Origin: Musa acuminata AAA Group
Lineage: Eukaryota > Streptophyta > Magnoliopsida > Zingiberales > Musaceae
Direction of reading: 5' to 3'
DNA: 64,000 nt
NCBI RefSeq assembly: GCF_036884655.1
Contig: NC_088354.1
Coordinates: forward strand, 17,989,001-18,053,000
The notes below the pieces were generated by a model, which saw only the letters and a program-made list of their open reading frames with translations, was not told the origin of the DNA and made no database searches. Shown here piece after piece: positions 32,914 through 45,200 of this stretch. Position 1 is the first letter of the stretch. Every line of letters begins with the position of its first letter. The translations under genes were made by a program, and so were the position numbers.

Positions 32914-35900
32914 CTATCTTTCTTTTGGTAAGGTCTTTGTCAACATATCTGCTCCGTTGTCATCTGTATGAATTTTCTGAAGCTGCAACTGCTTCTCTTC
33001 AAATACATTTCGAATCCAGTGGTATCTGACATCTATATGCTTTGACTTGGAATGAAACATTGGGTTCTTACACAAATGGATGGCACTTTGGCTGTCACAA
33101 TGCACCACATAATTTTTCTGTTTCAGCCTCAATTCTTGTAAGAATTCTTTCATCCATAACATTTCTTTGCATACCTCTGTAGCAGCAATATATTCTGCTT
33201 CTGTGGTAGAGAGAGCAATACACCTTTGTAACCTGGATTGCCATGACACAGCTCCCCCTGCAAAAGTAAGTACATAACCTGAAGTAGACTTCCTCGTATC
33301 TATATCTCTTGCCATATCTGCATCTGTGTAACATGTTAACATAGGTGGTCCACCTCCAAAGCTTAAACAAACCTTAGAGCTCCCTTTGAGATATCTAAAA
33401 ATCCACTTCACTGCTGCCCAGTGCTCTTTGCCTGGATTTGCAAGAAATCTACTAGTAACACCCACTGCATATGCGATGTCTGGCCTCGTACATACCATTG
33501 CATACATTAAACTTCCAACTGCTGAAGCATAAGGAACCTTTTGCATTTTCTCCTTCTCCTCATCACTTGACGGACTCTGTTCTGAGCACAACTTGAAGTG
33601 ACCTGCAAGAGGAGAACCAACTGGCTTAGCATTGCTCATACTAAATCTTTCCAATACCTTCTCGATGTATTTCTCCTGTGACAACCAAATCTTCTTGGTT
33701 TTCCTATCACGGGAAATCTGCATGCCTAGTATTTGCTTTGCTGGCCCCATGTCCTTCATTGCAAAAGACTCACTTAGTTCCTTCTTCAACCTGTCAATTT
33801 TAGACATATCTTTCCCAAGAATAAGCATGTCATCAACATAAAGTAAGAGAATAATAAAATCATCACCAAACCATTTGATGTACACACAATGATCTGAAGC
33901 CGTTCTTTTGTATCCATTTTCTGTCATAAATGAATCAAACTTTCTGTACCACTGTCTTGGAGCTTGCTTTAGCCCATACAAGCTCTTCTTCAACTTGCAG
34001 ACAAAATTATCTTTACCTTTGACTTTGAAGCCTTCTGGTTGCTCCATATAAATTTCCTCCTCCAAATCACCATGAAGGAAAGCTGTCTTCAAATCTAACT
34101 GCTCAACCTCCAAGTCCTGGCTAGCAGCAATACCAAGAGCAACACGAATAGAAGACATTTTAACAACAGGAGAAAATATCTCTTCAAAGTCAATACCTTT
34201 CTTTTGACCAAAGCCTTTCACAACCAATCTAGCTTTGTACTTTGGTTGAGAACAATATTCTTGAGTCTTCAACCTAAAAACCCACTTGTTCTTCAAGGCC
34301 TTCATTCCATTTGGTAGCAGCACCAAATCATAAGTGTGGTTCTTCTGAAGAGCATCCATCTCTTCCTGCATAGCAACTAACCACTTCTCTTTCTGCTCAC
34401 TCTCAACTGCTTCCTGGTAACTCTCTGGTTCACCTGCATCAGTAAGCATCACATACTCATCTGTAGAGTATCTTCTGGAAGGTTGACGTTGTCTAGAAGA
34501 TCTTCTCAACTGAGGTTCTGCGGGAACTTGCTCTCCTACTTCTTCTTGCTCAACATGTCCTGCAGGTAAATCAACATCAGGCTCTACACTATTTTCCTGC
34601 ACATCTCCCCCATCACCCTAATATATTGGAGGAATAACTGGGTCACAATCTGCTAATCCTTCTGCAGAAGTCTTGGCCGGTGCCTTCTTCTTCAAATCCT
34701 CAAAGGTTTGATCCTCGAAGAAGACCACATCTCTGCTCCTGAACACCTTCTGCTTTTCTGGATCCCAAAGCCTGTAACCAAACTGATCATGTGAGTAACC
34801 AAGAAAAATACATTCTTTAGACTTACCATCCAGCTTGGACCTCTCATTGTCTGGAATATGTGCAAATGCGCGACAACCAAACACTCTCAAATGCATGTAG
34901 GAAACATCTTTCCCTAACCATACATGCTCTGCAACATCACCATCTAGGGTTGTACATGGTGATAAGTTGATCACATCAATTGTAGTCCTCAAAGCCTCAT
35001 CCCAAAACCTTTTGGGTAGCTTGGCCTGTGAAAGCATACATCTGATCTTTTCCATGATGGTGCGGTTCATCCTCTCTGCAATTGCATTATGTTGAGGTGT
35101 ACCAGGAACTGTCATCTCATGTTGGATCCCATGTGACCTGCAATAGTCATTAAACAATCTCGTATACTCACCACCATTATCTGATCTTATGCATTTCAAT
35201 TTCCTTTCTGTCTCCCTTTCAACCCTGGCATGAAACTCTTTGAAGACATTAATAACCTGATCTTTGGTCTTCAAAGCATAAGCCCAAACTTTCCTGGAAA
35301 AATCATATATAAAAGTGACAAAATGCACCACTTATACCAAGAACATCAACAGATCCACCATGAGTTTTTGTCCTCAAAGGACCATATACATCTGTATAAA
35401 CATGGTCTAAGGCATGCATTTTTCTAGACAAAGCAACACTAGCAAATGAAACTCTATGTTGTTTACCAGCCAAACAATCAATACAAGGGTTCAGATGTAT
35501 ACCTCTGAGATCTGGTAATACCTCTCTCTTGGAAAGAGCTTGCAGCCCCTTCTCGCTCATGTGTCCCAATCGCCTATGCCACAACTCCATACTGAAGTCT
35601 TTCTCTGTAGCATTTAACTGCTCACCATAAGCTTTAGCCTGCAACCTGTACAAAGTATGACATTTCTTTCCACTAGCTATAACAAGAGAACCCTTACTAA
35701 GCTTCCATTGCCCTTTGTGAAATCTGCTTTCATACTCTTCATCATCTAGTCTTCCAACTGAAATTAAATTCAGCCTCAAGTCAACCACATGCCTCACATC
35801 CTTAAGTACCAACTTGTAGCCAAGGTTAGTCTTTAAATGGATATCACCCATGCCAATGATGTCTGCTGTGCCATAGTTGCCCATCTTGACAACACCAAAG

Positions 35901-36862
35901 TTTCCAGACCTGTATGTAGCAAAAAACTCTCTCCGAGGTGTAGCATGATAAGAAGCACCTGTGTCAATCACCCACTCAAGATCCTGACACACACAAGAAA
36001 AAATATCATCAGAAGGAGATAAAATCAAATAATCACCACCCTGCACTATAGCTGTAGTATTATCCTTTGACTCTGTAGACTCCACTTCTTTTCCCTTTTT
36101 CTTGTTCTTCTTAGGTTGCTTACATTGGTTCTTGTAATGTCCTTTCTCACCACAGTTATAGCAAACAATATCTTTTCTTGATCTTGACTTGCTCCTACCC
36201 ATACGTGAACTACTTCTAGACTTTGACCTTCCTCTATTCTCTGAGATAAGTGCCTGTGAATCATTCTGAGATGTTGCTGAACTCTTTCTTCTCAACTCCT
36301 CATTCAACAAACTGCTTGTTACTTGACTCACAGTGACAATACCATCTGGTGCAGAATTACTAAGGGAAACCACCAGTGTCTCCTAACTTTCTGGTAATGA
36401 ACTGAGAAGTAACAATGCCTGCAACTCATTATCAAGAGACATTTTCATAGAGGATAACTGGTTAGTAATACTCTGTATTTCATTCAAATGCTCAGCAATA
36501 GAAGCACCCTCTCTATATTTTAGGTTCACAAGTTTTCTGATCAAAAAAGCTTTGTTGCCAGTTGTTTTTCTTTCATAGAGACTTTCTAATTTTTTCCAAA
36601 GAGAATATGCAGAAATTTCAGTAGAAACATGGTGAAAGACACTATCATCAAGCCACTGTCTAATAAACCCAATTGTTTTTCGATCTAACCTCTTCCACTC
36701 ATCATCTATCATAGTTGTAGGTTTTGCACTATCCCCCTGCAAAGGTCCATACAAATCTTTGCAATACAAGAGATCTTCCATTCTTGGTTTCCATATCATC
36801 CAATTATTTCCATTCAAACTAATAATGCGAGAAATATTACTGGCCTCCATGTTCAAATACAA
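32914..36862 (-). pseudogene. gag-pol polyprotein of E with three lesions
   Basis: From ATG at 36862: Gag (SLNGNNWMIWKPRMEDLLYC), zinc knuckle CYNCGEKGHYKNQC, protease DTGASYH (intact D-T-G), pre-integrase WHRRLGHMSEKG, integrase (SDNGGEY, AERMNRTIMEK), RT with YGLKQAPRQW and the catalytic YVDDMLIL, RNase H (CYTDADMARD, STTEAEYIAA), ending ADMLTKTLPKER at 32914. A TAG at 36383-36385 (after LPES), a frameshift near 35325 in the integrase, and a TAG at 34618-34620 (after IPPIY) interrupt it. Catalytic motifs are otherwise kept. Full copia length (about 1,300 codons). Confidence 0.93.
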
Positions 36863-36882
36863 AAATTAAATCACCAAAACCC

Positions 36883-36895
36883 CGCTCTGATACCA
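36883..36895 (-). other. Primer-binding site of E
   Basis: The minus strand reads TGGTATCAGAGC two bases inside the 5' LTR, complementary to initiator tRNA-Met. Confidence 0.9.
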
Positions 36896-36897
36896 GT

Positions 36898-37501
36898 TGA
36901 TGGGGATATAAACAGGAATAACCTTTATATAGGAACAAATACTAGAAGACCAAAATATGCAGCGGAATAAAATGAAAACACAATCAAACAGAACACCAAG
37001 ATATACGTGGAAAACCCCTTCAATGTGAAGGGTAAAAACCACGGGGCAAACTAGAGATAATCCACTATGAGAATAATGAATGTACAAATCTCAATCTCTT
37101 GCCCAAAACCCTAGCAACAACCACAAGAGAATAACTGGGATACAAGGATCACGTCACTACCCACAATATCTAAAACTCCCAAGTAATCACAGCAAGAGCC
37201 TACTGTAGATTTGATCTAACCTGAGATGAGAACACTGCTAGATGATTGAGAACAGTCTCTCTGCGTTGTCCTTGTCTTCTTCCCTTTCTTTCTCTTCCTT
37301 TTCTGTCTTGTTCTCCTTCTTCTCTTTGGAATCTCGTGGCTGCCAAAGATCTGTCTCGTTGCTGCCTTTTTATAGCCTTAATCTGCCTCTAAAACGCAGC
37401 CACCACACCCCCCTAATCTTAATTAGGGTTAGGTTAAGAGGGGGTGTGGGCTGTGGGCTGATAAAGCCCACATGGGCTGAATATGGGCCATCAGCCCAAC
37501 A
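36898..37501 (-). repeat. 5' LTR of E
   Basis: 604 bp, the same length as the left copy, with about a dozen single-base differences. Confidence 0.95.
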
Positions 37502-37506
37502 GTATC

Positions 37507-37723
37507 CTAGTTATTATCTTGTGATTGTTGCTATTGTTTAGGGCAAGAGATTGAGATTTGTATATTCATTATTCTAATAGTGGATTATCTCTAGTTTGCC
37601 CCGTGGTTTTCACCCTTTATATTAGAGGGGTTTTCCATGTATATCTTGGTGTTTTATTTGATCGTGATTTCATTTAATTTCACTGAATATAATGAACTAC
37701 TTGTATTTGTTCATATACAAATG
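37507..37723 (+). repeat. 3' LTR of D, second part (truncated)
   Basis: It continues the D LTR after E (TTGCCCCGTGGTTTT, TATTTGTTCATATACAAA). It stops at about 37723 instead of reaching the CCCATCA terminus. Confidence 0.8.
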
Positions 37724-38560
37724 TTTTTTGTCCTGAGAATCTTTCCCCCCAGAGTCTCTCCGGGTGAGCTCAGGCTAAATCAGGAGAAGAGAGTGAGCCC
37801 GAAAAGGAGTGGATAAACATTAGATCAGAGCAAGGCGCAATGGCACAGATACCTACTAGGATGAGGCATAGCAGGAATTTAACCCACATCTCGTTGAGCT
37901 GCTCCAGCAAAGCCCAATTTGTAGGACTGGGGATAAGACTCGCAGACCTTTTGAGAGAACGCAATAGACTAACTTGAGTAAGTACCAGCCAGGCAAAAGG
38001 CTTAATCTGAAAGTGCAAGGGTTGGATTCATCACGCTCTAATCATCAAAATAGTTGTTCCAATCCGAAGGAGCTTATCAACTACATCCACATAAACAAGA
38101 GTCTACTAATCCAATATTTCTTGTCATAGAGTCTAGTTCAATATTTCTTCTTGTCCTTCAGCGACAATTGTGCCAGATCCCGTAACTTCAAATAGAAAGC
38201 AACATTCATTCTGAAAGGCATATGGAGCGCTCCCATCCCACTCCGAACAAAGTTCAGTACTCTTCGGTCCCACTCTGTAAAGAGTTCAGTACTGTTCGGC
38301 CTCTATTTAGTTTGGTCGGTCTTCAAAACCAAGGGCTCAACAAATTTGTGACCCTACGTATAGGAAACTCATCCAGAAGAACTGGAAATATTGAAGCTGT
38401 TCTATCAGTTGAATCTTTGGATGCTTCATCAAGAGAAGACAACTTTTCTAGGAGAGATTGAAGTTGATCTCTTGTTACAATATTCATCAGAATAATGATC
38501 CCAGTTCCAGGAGAGAGGTGAAATTTGTGTGGAAGAGGATGATGAGTCGACGAAGATAGA
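37724..38560. other. Unassigned segment, higher GC than its flanks
   Basis: About 800 bp of non-repetitive sequence. Its base composition is more even than the AT-rich neighbours, and it abuts the truncated end of D without a recognisable border. ORFs on both strands are short and unconvincing. An organelle-derived insertion (mitochondrial style) is possible, but I cannot match it to a gene. Confidence 0.35.
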
Positions 38561-38961
38561 TTCGGTAATTATCATTATTATAAAAGTATATATTAGTTTC
38601 AAAGAAAAAAATTTGTACAGCTTTATAAAAAGATTTCTTTTTGTTGATGCATGGACTAATCTTCTCCGGAACTGAGTTAGTTTAATACGGGAAGTGACAA
38701 GGTGGTTCGATGTCATCGGACTCGTCTCATTTGGACTCGTGTCCTTGGGGTTCGATCAAGATGATCCGATAAAGTTTACTTGAGACAACTTGGTTCGCGC
38801 TTTTGCTAATACTAATGTGTTAAGTCATATTTTGGTTGTCGGAAGTAAAAGCTGATTCAAACCCAACTTGGTTGCCAGACTTTACTAAGTTAAGATGATC
38901 CTTATAAGATTGTATCACGGCACTCTTGATAATACACTAAGTTAATAAATTGGTTAGATAT

Positions 38962-38964
<3 letters not shown>
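38561..38964. other. Intergenic DNA, nothing recognised
   Basis: No ORF, repeat or element could be supported here. Confidence 0.6.

Positions 38965-39046
<82 letters not shown>
38965..39046. repeat. (AT)41 microsatellite
   Basis: An uninterrupted AT dinucleotide run of about 82 bp. Confidence 0.99.
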
Positions 39047-39048
<2 letters not shown>

Positions 39049-39284
39049 TGAGTTTAAATTAGATGAACTTATGAAACTTCTTTTTATAGTGGGTTTCTTG
39101 AGCTATTATCTTTGAATGGTATGTTGCTTGTGGGAATATGGTATGTTGATCTTGGGCACAAGTATTGTTGATTTCTATTGAGTCTGAGATGGTGTAATGC
39201 TTTAACACATTACGTGTCTCAAATGGTGGGTATGGATGGTTAATGAGATGAGACGGAGCCATTGAGTACCAACGTGCCTACCAC

Positions 39285-39546
39285 ATAGTACCATGGTATT
39301 AATCGCTTGACACTAAGGTATCGATCATGTGGCATCGGGGTGTCAATCGCTAACACCGAGGAGTTGATCGTTTAGTGCCAAGGTATCAATTGTTTGATGT
39401 CGAGGAGTCGACCACCTAGTGTCAAGGTGCCGATTGCTTGGTGTCGATGTGTTGATCGCATGACATCGATGTGTCAACCACGTACACCAAAGTGTTGGCC
39501 ATGTGGTGTCGGAGAGTCGACCATGTAACGTCAAGACATCGTCCAT
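39285..39546. repeat. Diverged minisatellite, 22-23-bp unit, about 12 copies
   Basis: A unit close to AGGTGTCGATCGCTTGGTGTC repeats head to tail with substantial drift (for example AAGGTATCGATCATGTGGCATC, GGAGTCGACCACCTAGTGTC). No ORF spans it convincingly. Confidence 0.8.
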
Positions 39547-42100
39547 ATCATTTTTCCCATAACGGGTATTTATCAAGAAAAGTGTCATAATATACTCAAT
39601 CAAACACACCTTGATTAATTGAATAAGTTCATCTCCACAAAATTAAATTAAATTAAATTTTTAAAAATTTATTACAGAATAAATAAATAAATATTTATGT
39701 CATATAATTTTATAAAAGAAGTGAAAATATTTTTAGTAAAATGGATTACAAAGACTAATGAAGTAACTATTTATGTTGTATTTTCATTTGGTATTTTCCA
39801 CTTGAAATGAGTCGGACAAATTTTTAGTACGTGAAAAATTAAATGTACTGCACTATGTTATAGAACCAAATGGGTGTGCCTAAACAAAAACTCTATGTGG
39901 GTTTCCAAATTGTCCAAAAGATTAATTATGATAAATTATATTATGTGAAATTATAGCTTTCCATATCCACTTGCTATTCTTCGTTAGAAAGCGCTACTAT
40001 TGTCTACTTGAGAAGATTCAGAGAAGTGAATTTGTCTATTTGGCGACATTACGAGTCGTTGATTGACAGTGTCATGTGCTTGGACAACCGTCCATCTTAT
40101 CACATCCAAGAAACATAATGCTGCTGTACTGAACTGAGCTAGACGTATGCCAGAAAGACTGATGACATGATTAATAAACATATTCTATTGGTTCTAGCTG
40201 TTCCAAGGCAGAGAGAAAATTAAATCGATGAATCTTCTAGTTTGATTCTGGGAACGTAATTCCATAGGTCGATAAAGTCTATTTGTTCAGTTTCATGTGA
40301 CGTTTCTTTGGTCATATTTGTCAAATGAACCGTCTTTACTACGTATGTATGAGTTTTCAATTTGTGTTCTGCATAATCGATAATGAGCTTCTTCTGTCTT
40401 TGTTACACACACTTGAGTTGTGTGTTGCATTTTTATATTTTGCAGAATCAGCTTCTGTCTTTGTTAAGATTCAACGAGGAAGGTGAGGAAACATCTCCTG
40501 CATCCCTTTCCATCTTAGAAATGGCGCCATATATATCCTCCATTTACTTTTACTAGTGCATGCTATCAGATGTGATCACACTCTCTCTAATCATGCAATG
40601 ACATAAGTTAATAGTCCTCGGTTGGTGTCATACTAAACTAACAACTTCATGTTTCGTTATAAGAAAAGAACATAGCTATTACATGTTGTATTATGGGAAA
40701 TTATTTATTTATGCAATGTTTTCGATCATTTGAATGGTCTTTTTTGGAGTAAAATGTTCAAAAATTTCAACAACATCTTCTTGTAAATTCAATTGTCTTT
40801 GCTTCTTATGTTACATCAGTTCTTGTAAGATTCCTGATTAGTTCTACATAAGAAGTGAACAAGATTAAGATTGACTTATAAGAATATGATGAGTATATTA
40901 TTATTAATTTTAGCTTAAATATTTTGATCAATGATTTAATTTAAACGAAGTTGATAGACCAGTTAACCTATGGATCGCGACATTTGGGCATGATAAAAAG
41001 GAACCAATTGCTCCATAATTTTACCAAATATCGTATTCTCAGTCTCCATGATTCCTCCACTCTGAGAGAGTACATCACGTCTAGAGAGCACACTTGTAGG
41101 TGTCTATGCAATGAAGAAAAATCTAAGAAATCCTGCCTTTCGATGTGAGATACCAAATGGAAAACAGGGTCTATTTTGCACAGGGAACTCTTCTCTCCCC
41201 TTATAGAAATAGGGTTATTTCTATAGAAAATACCAATAGATACTCTCCATTTTATTCTTGCTATTTAATAATACTTCTAATTTTAAAAATACTTAAATTA
41301 TTCATTAATTTTTTTTTGTCTATTATAATCTTTTGGGGTTTTCGGCTAGTTATATTATTTTGATTATCATAATAAAAATTTTATAAGATCTACATGAAAA
41401 CATGATAAATGATCTATTCCGACCTCAATCAAAATTAGTTATAAGTCTATAAATATAATATTGTAATTGTTTATGAGTAATGACAACTAAAGACACACAA
41501 TATCACTTATAATATTTTTAGCATCTTAATAACATATTATTAAAAAATAATCATAAACAAGAGTATTGTTTGAGGAAAAAATAGAAGAAGGGTATCTTTG
41601 AAAAATATTTAAAATAAGAATATTTTTCTAGAAAAAATCGCCTAAGAAAGTACGAGTGACATTGACGACATAGACACCTAAAAATGTTTTCGCTCCCACG
41701 TTCTTCGGATGCTAGCCAGACAGACACCTCATCGGTACGCGTAGTGACTGGTGATTTCACACTATTCGTGCGAACTGCCTCGTCACATGAATCATGCAGC
41801 TGCGTAAAATTGACGTCACACAGCATGTCAACGGGTTGGGATTTTGCAAGTCAATAAAATTATTTCCATTCAATCTTGCGCGGATCTCAATTGATTACTC
41901 CAGAAAAGGAGAATTTAACTCGAATCTTTACCTGATTTGTTATTTGAGTAGAGGAAGGGGACCATGAGTGTCTTTAATCACGAAGGCAAGTGTTCCACTG
42001 TGGGCGAAGCTCCAATTCCAGTAGGGCCACGTGACGAGCACATGCACAGCGGGGAGACAGGGGAGGGGAGGGGGTTTTGCCGTCATACTGGAATACGGGT
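39547..42100. other. Intergenic DNA upstream of the E2 gene
   Basis: AT-rich, without a supported gene or full transposon. The last few hundred bases (from about 41690) become richer in GC and contain ACGTCA/CACGTG-like motifs (TGACGTCA at about 41811; CCACGTGAC at 42027), as is common for plant promoters. The TSS is not determined. Confidence 0.5.
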
Positions 42101-42227
42101 GAGTGGTAAGGGAAACCACCGGAAGGAAAAGTGGCATTTTTCTTCCTTTTTCTCCTCCGTCTCTTCTTAGAATCCGTCCATTTATTTCCCTCTTTCAGCC
42201 GACCTATTCGCTTGCCTGATCTCCGGA
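42101..42227 (+). promoter_or_regulatory. 5' leader of the 2-oxoglutarate dehydrogenase E2 gene
   Basis: A CT-rich stretch (ttttcttcctttttctcctccgt... at about 42137) directly precedes the ATG, as in many plant housekeeping leaders. No clear TATA box at a fitting distance is seen. Confidence 0.45.
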
Positions 42228-45200
42228 ATGGCTTCCGCTGTGATCCGCCTTGTACGCCGGCCCGCCGCCGTAAGCTCCCTAACCCGATGAGATCCTCGAT
42301 TCTTGCATTCCCCCTCTTTCATCTCTGCTCTCTATCTCTTTCGGTCTTTTTGCTGCAAGCGAATGATGGGTTTCTTTTTGTGTTTTCTTGACACAAAACC
42401 CCCCTCGAGATGTGCAATTCGACGTTTGCCTTGCGTTCTTCTTCGGCAGAGATGAAATCTTTTTCTTCTTTCGTTGTATAAACGGCTGAATTGTATGGTG
42501 AAAATCCTGATGGGAAGACAATGGGTGGGGAGGAGATGGTGAGATGTAGATGGGTGGCATCCCCTTATCTGGTGTTATGATGCAGCTTAAATATCTTTTA
42601 GGGTTTTTCTTGAGTCAAATGTTTTTATACCTATAAAGTTTCTGAGTTCCGATTGCGAGTTATATGCTTCTATCATTTTTGTGCATAGTATCCCTGTCTA
42701 CTAATCATCATTAGATGCACTTAATTTTCTTAGTTTGTATGTCCTGACAGGCTCTACTCATTGCAAGAAGTTGTAGACATGTCCGGCAAGTAAGCCATCA
42801 TATGCTTCCAGGTGATTTTTCTGTATATCACAATTGCACTTCATCGTAACGGTCACCTCAATCTCACATCATATATTTTTTTCAGGTGGCTTGGTGTGCT
42901 CGAAGCCTGCGAGGTTAGGTCTTGGGAGGGACCTTTTTGGTTTTGTTGCTTGTGAATGTTGCGTGTTTGTGTTCTTTAATATCATACATAAGTGAAAATT
43001 GCAGGGAACTTACAATGCTGCTCCCAAGGGCCTCTCCTTATCAAATGTGGAGTAGGTCATTTGCTTCTGAGAATGGTATGCACTTGCAGATGCTTATTTT
43101 GCCTGCTTTTGCCGCATTAGAAATTATCTCCATTGTCCTGTGATTTGTTTGGAAATGAAGTTTGTTAATTGAAAAAAAGTCTCTTCAGGTGACTTGGTCG
43201 ATGCTGTTGTTCCCTTCATGGGTGAATCTATTACTGATGGAACTTTAGCTACCTTCTTGAAAAGTATGTACTTTGCCCTTTTCTCCATGCGTATAAACAT
43301 AGTTGTTGATGCTTATGCGGGCGTTCTGTTACATATATACATAAGTTGTAACCTCAAAGATCCCTGAAATAACCGAAAGTTTGATAAACAAGGTCGAAAA
43401 ATCTGTTTTTGGGGGGGTGGGTTTGTGATATCAAATTGCTCCTATCTGAAACACTTAGGGGAAAGTTCTCATAAATGCATGTAATGCGCTTGTCCTTTTA
43501 CATTCCGAATATGCTAATTGTCTTATGGCCATGAAATCTGGCACAGAACCTGGTGATAGGGTTGAAGTTGATGAACCGATTGCCCAGATTGAGACTGATA
43601 AGGTACTAATGTTTGATTTTTATAGTGTAACTGGTTGCTCAGAACTGTTCTCATCATCGAATCTTTGTTTCAGGTGACTATTGATGTAAATAGTCCTGAA
43701 GCTGGAATTATCCAAAAGGTCAGAGGTCATCTTAATTTGGCTTCTGATAATTTTCTTCTATATAGTTGATTCTTCCTTCTCGCAGTTCATACAAAATTCA
43801 GTGGTTTTTGCTGTTGACAGTTTGTAGCCAAGGAAGGTGATACTGTGACACCTGGAACTAAGGTTGCTGTGATATCCAAGTCTTATCCTAGCGACACACA
43901 TGTTGCCCCATCAGATGATAAAGTGGTCAAAGATGCTCAACCACCATCACCTCCTACTGGTGCTCCCCAGCCAACTCCTCCAACAGAGAAGATTGACAAA
44001 CAAGTGCTTAAGGAAGAAGGTTCTACCAAAGAAAAGCCTAAAGTACCCTCAGCTGCAACCCTCCCCAAAACCTCACCTTCAGAACCTCAGTTACCTCCCA
44101 AGGAAAGGGAAAGACGAGTAAGTCGCTTGGGTTTGCCTATCAGAATTATGTTGACTGCAGATTTCGTGTCCAATTAAGACAATGATAAATTATTCAATTG
44201 TTCTTGAAATACAGCTTCAGTCTTTTGAACTTCAATTCCTTTTACAGGTTCCAATGCCTAGGCTTAGAAAAAGGGTGGCTACACGTTTGAAGGATTCTCA
44301 GAACACATTTGCAATGTTAACTACCTTCAATGAAGTTGACATGTAGGTGTTCCTGACACTAATTAGTTGTAGTCCTTAAGCATATGTTTATTTTGTGACT
44401 GCCAGACTTAGTGTCGCAATGAAGATGCTTTATTGTCCTGAGCACCATGAGTTTAAACTGTAGAAACAGCTTGTTTGCTTTGTTAGGGTAAGGCTATGGC
44501 AAATTGACTTGCTGTGTCCATGTTCTGGTTTAAGAATTTCATATTGTGTTTTGTACAGTTACAGCCTCTCAGTACATTTACATTTATAAGGATAAGAATT
44601 TTATTTATGTGCCTTTATATTAACATGCTGGAATAATGTGGCAATGCAACGCATATGACCTGTATTTGTTTACGTGTAACCCTTCATTATATAATATCCA
44701 GTTTGGTTTGATGGATGTTTTTTAACTCCTAGCTGAACTGTTGAAAAGTTGTTCACTTTTATAATTTTCAAACCAAAGTAACTAGTTAAGATAATTCAGA
44801 CTATTAGCTGAATCCCCAGTTTGGTTCAGTTTTCTTGTTTAGTTACTTGGTTGACCTTTCCCAGACCCTACAGAAGCAAGGGTCTCATGTGCCCTTTAGC
44901 CTAAGTTTGTCTAACATTTTCCATCTATTAGTTCCACTTTGCAACTGTCAAATCAACAACTTGATGATTCTGTTTATTATACACATCCAATTGTATTCAT
45001 GGTTGCTTTTCTGGTAAATATGCATAATCTAGTACCTTTAAGTCATGAACTCCATATTGTAGGACAAATCTGATGAAGCTTCGGTCTGAATATAAAGATG
45101 CCTTTGTAGAAAAGCATGGTGTGAAGTTGGGTCTCATGTCAGGTTTTGTTAAGGTATGTAATGGTGATAAGCAATAAAGAGATATTTTTGTTGATGACTT

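Larger units (their letters stand above)
32229..37501 (-). mobile_element. Tork/Tnt1-like copia element E, nearly intact
   Basis: 5273 bp bounded by two 604-bp LTRs (32229-32832 and 36898-37501), flanked by a perfect GTATC duplication (32224-32228 and 37502-37506). It reads on the minus strand: 5' LTR on the right, PBS next to it, gag-pol in one frame apart from three lesions, then a polypurine tract (minus GAAGGGGGAGGT) beside the left LTR. The LTRs differ at about a dozen positions by eye, so insertion is fairly recent. It is inserted, inverted, in the 3' LTR of D, an element of its own family. Confidence 0.95.
28681..37723 (+). mobile_element. Tork/Tnt1-like copia element D (split by element E)
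   Basis: 5' LTR 28681-29238 (start truncated), PBS tagTATCAGAGC at 29241, gag and partial pol to 31872, polypurine tract gaagggggag and 3' LTR 31873-32228 continued at 37507-37723. Both outer ends are eroded, so no target duplication is visible. It lacks RT and most of RNase H. Gag and integrase phrases (NLKYREDASITEHLN, FIDDFFRKVW, KLKCIRSDNGGEY-like) are those of the Tnt1/Tork group and match E closely. Confidence 0.85.

Noticed and set aside
32573..32971. 132-codon ORF on the plus strand
   Set aside because: Antisense of the 3' LTR of E and the end of its pol; low-complexity Ser/Phe-rich.
38965..39046. AT run as an origin or matrix attachment site
   Set aside because: Nothing beyond a simple dinucleotide repeat supports such a role.
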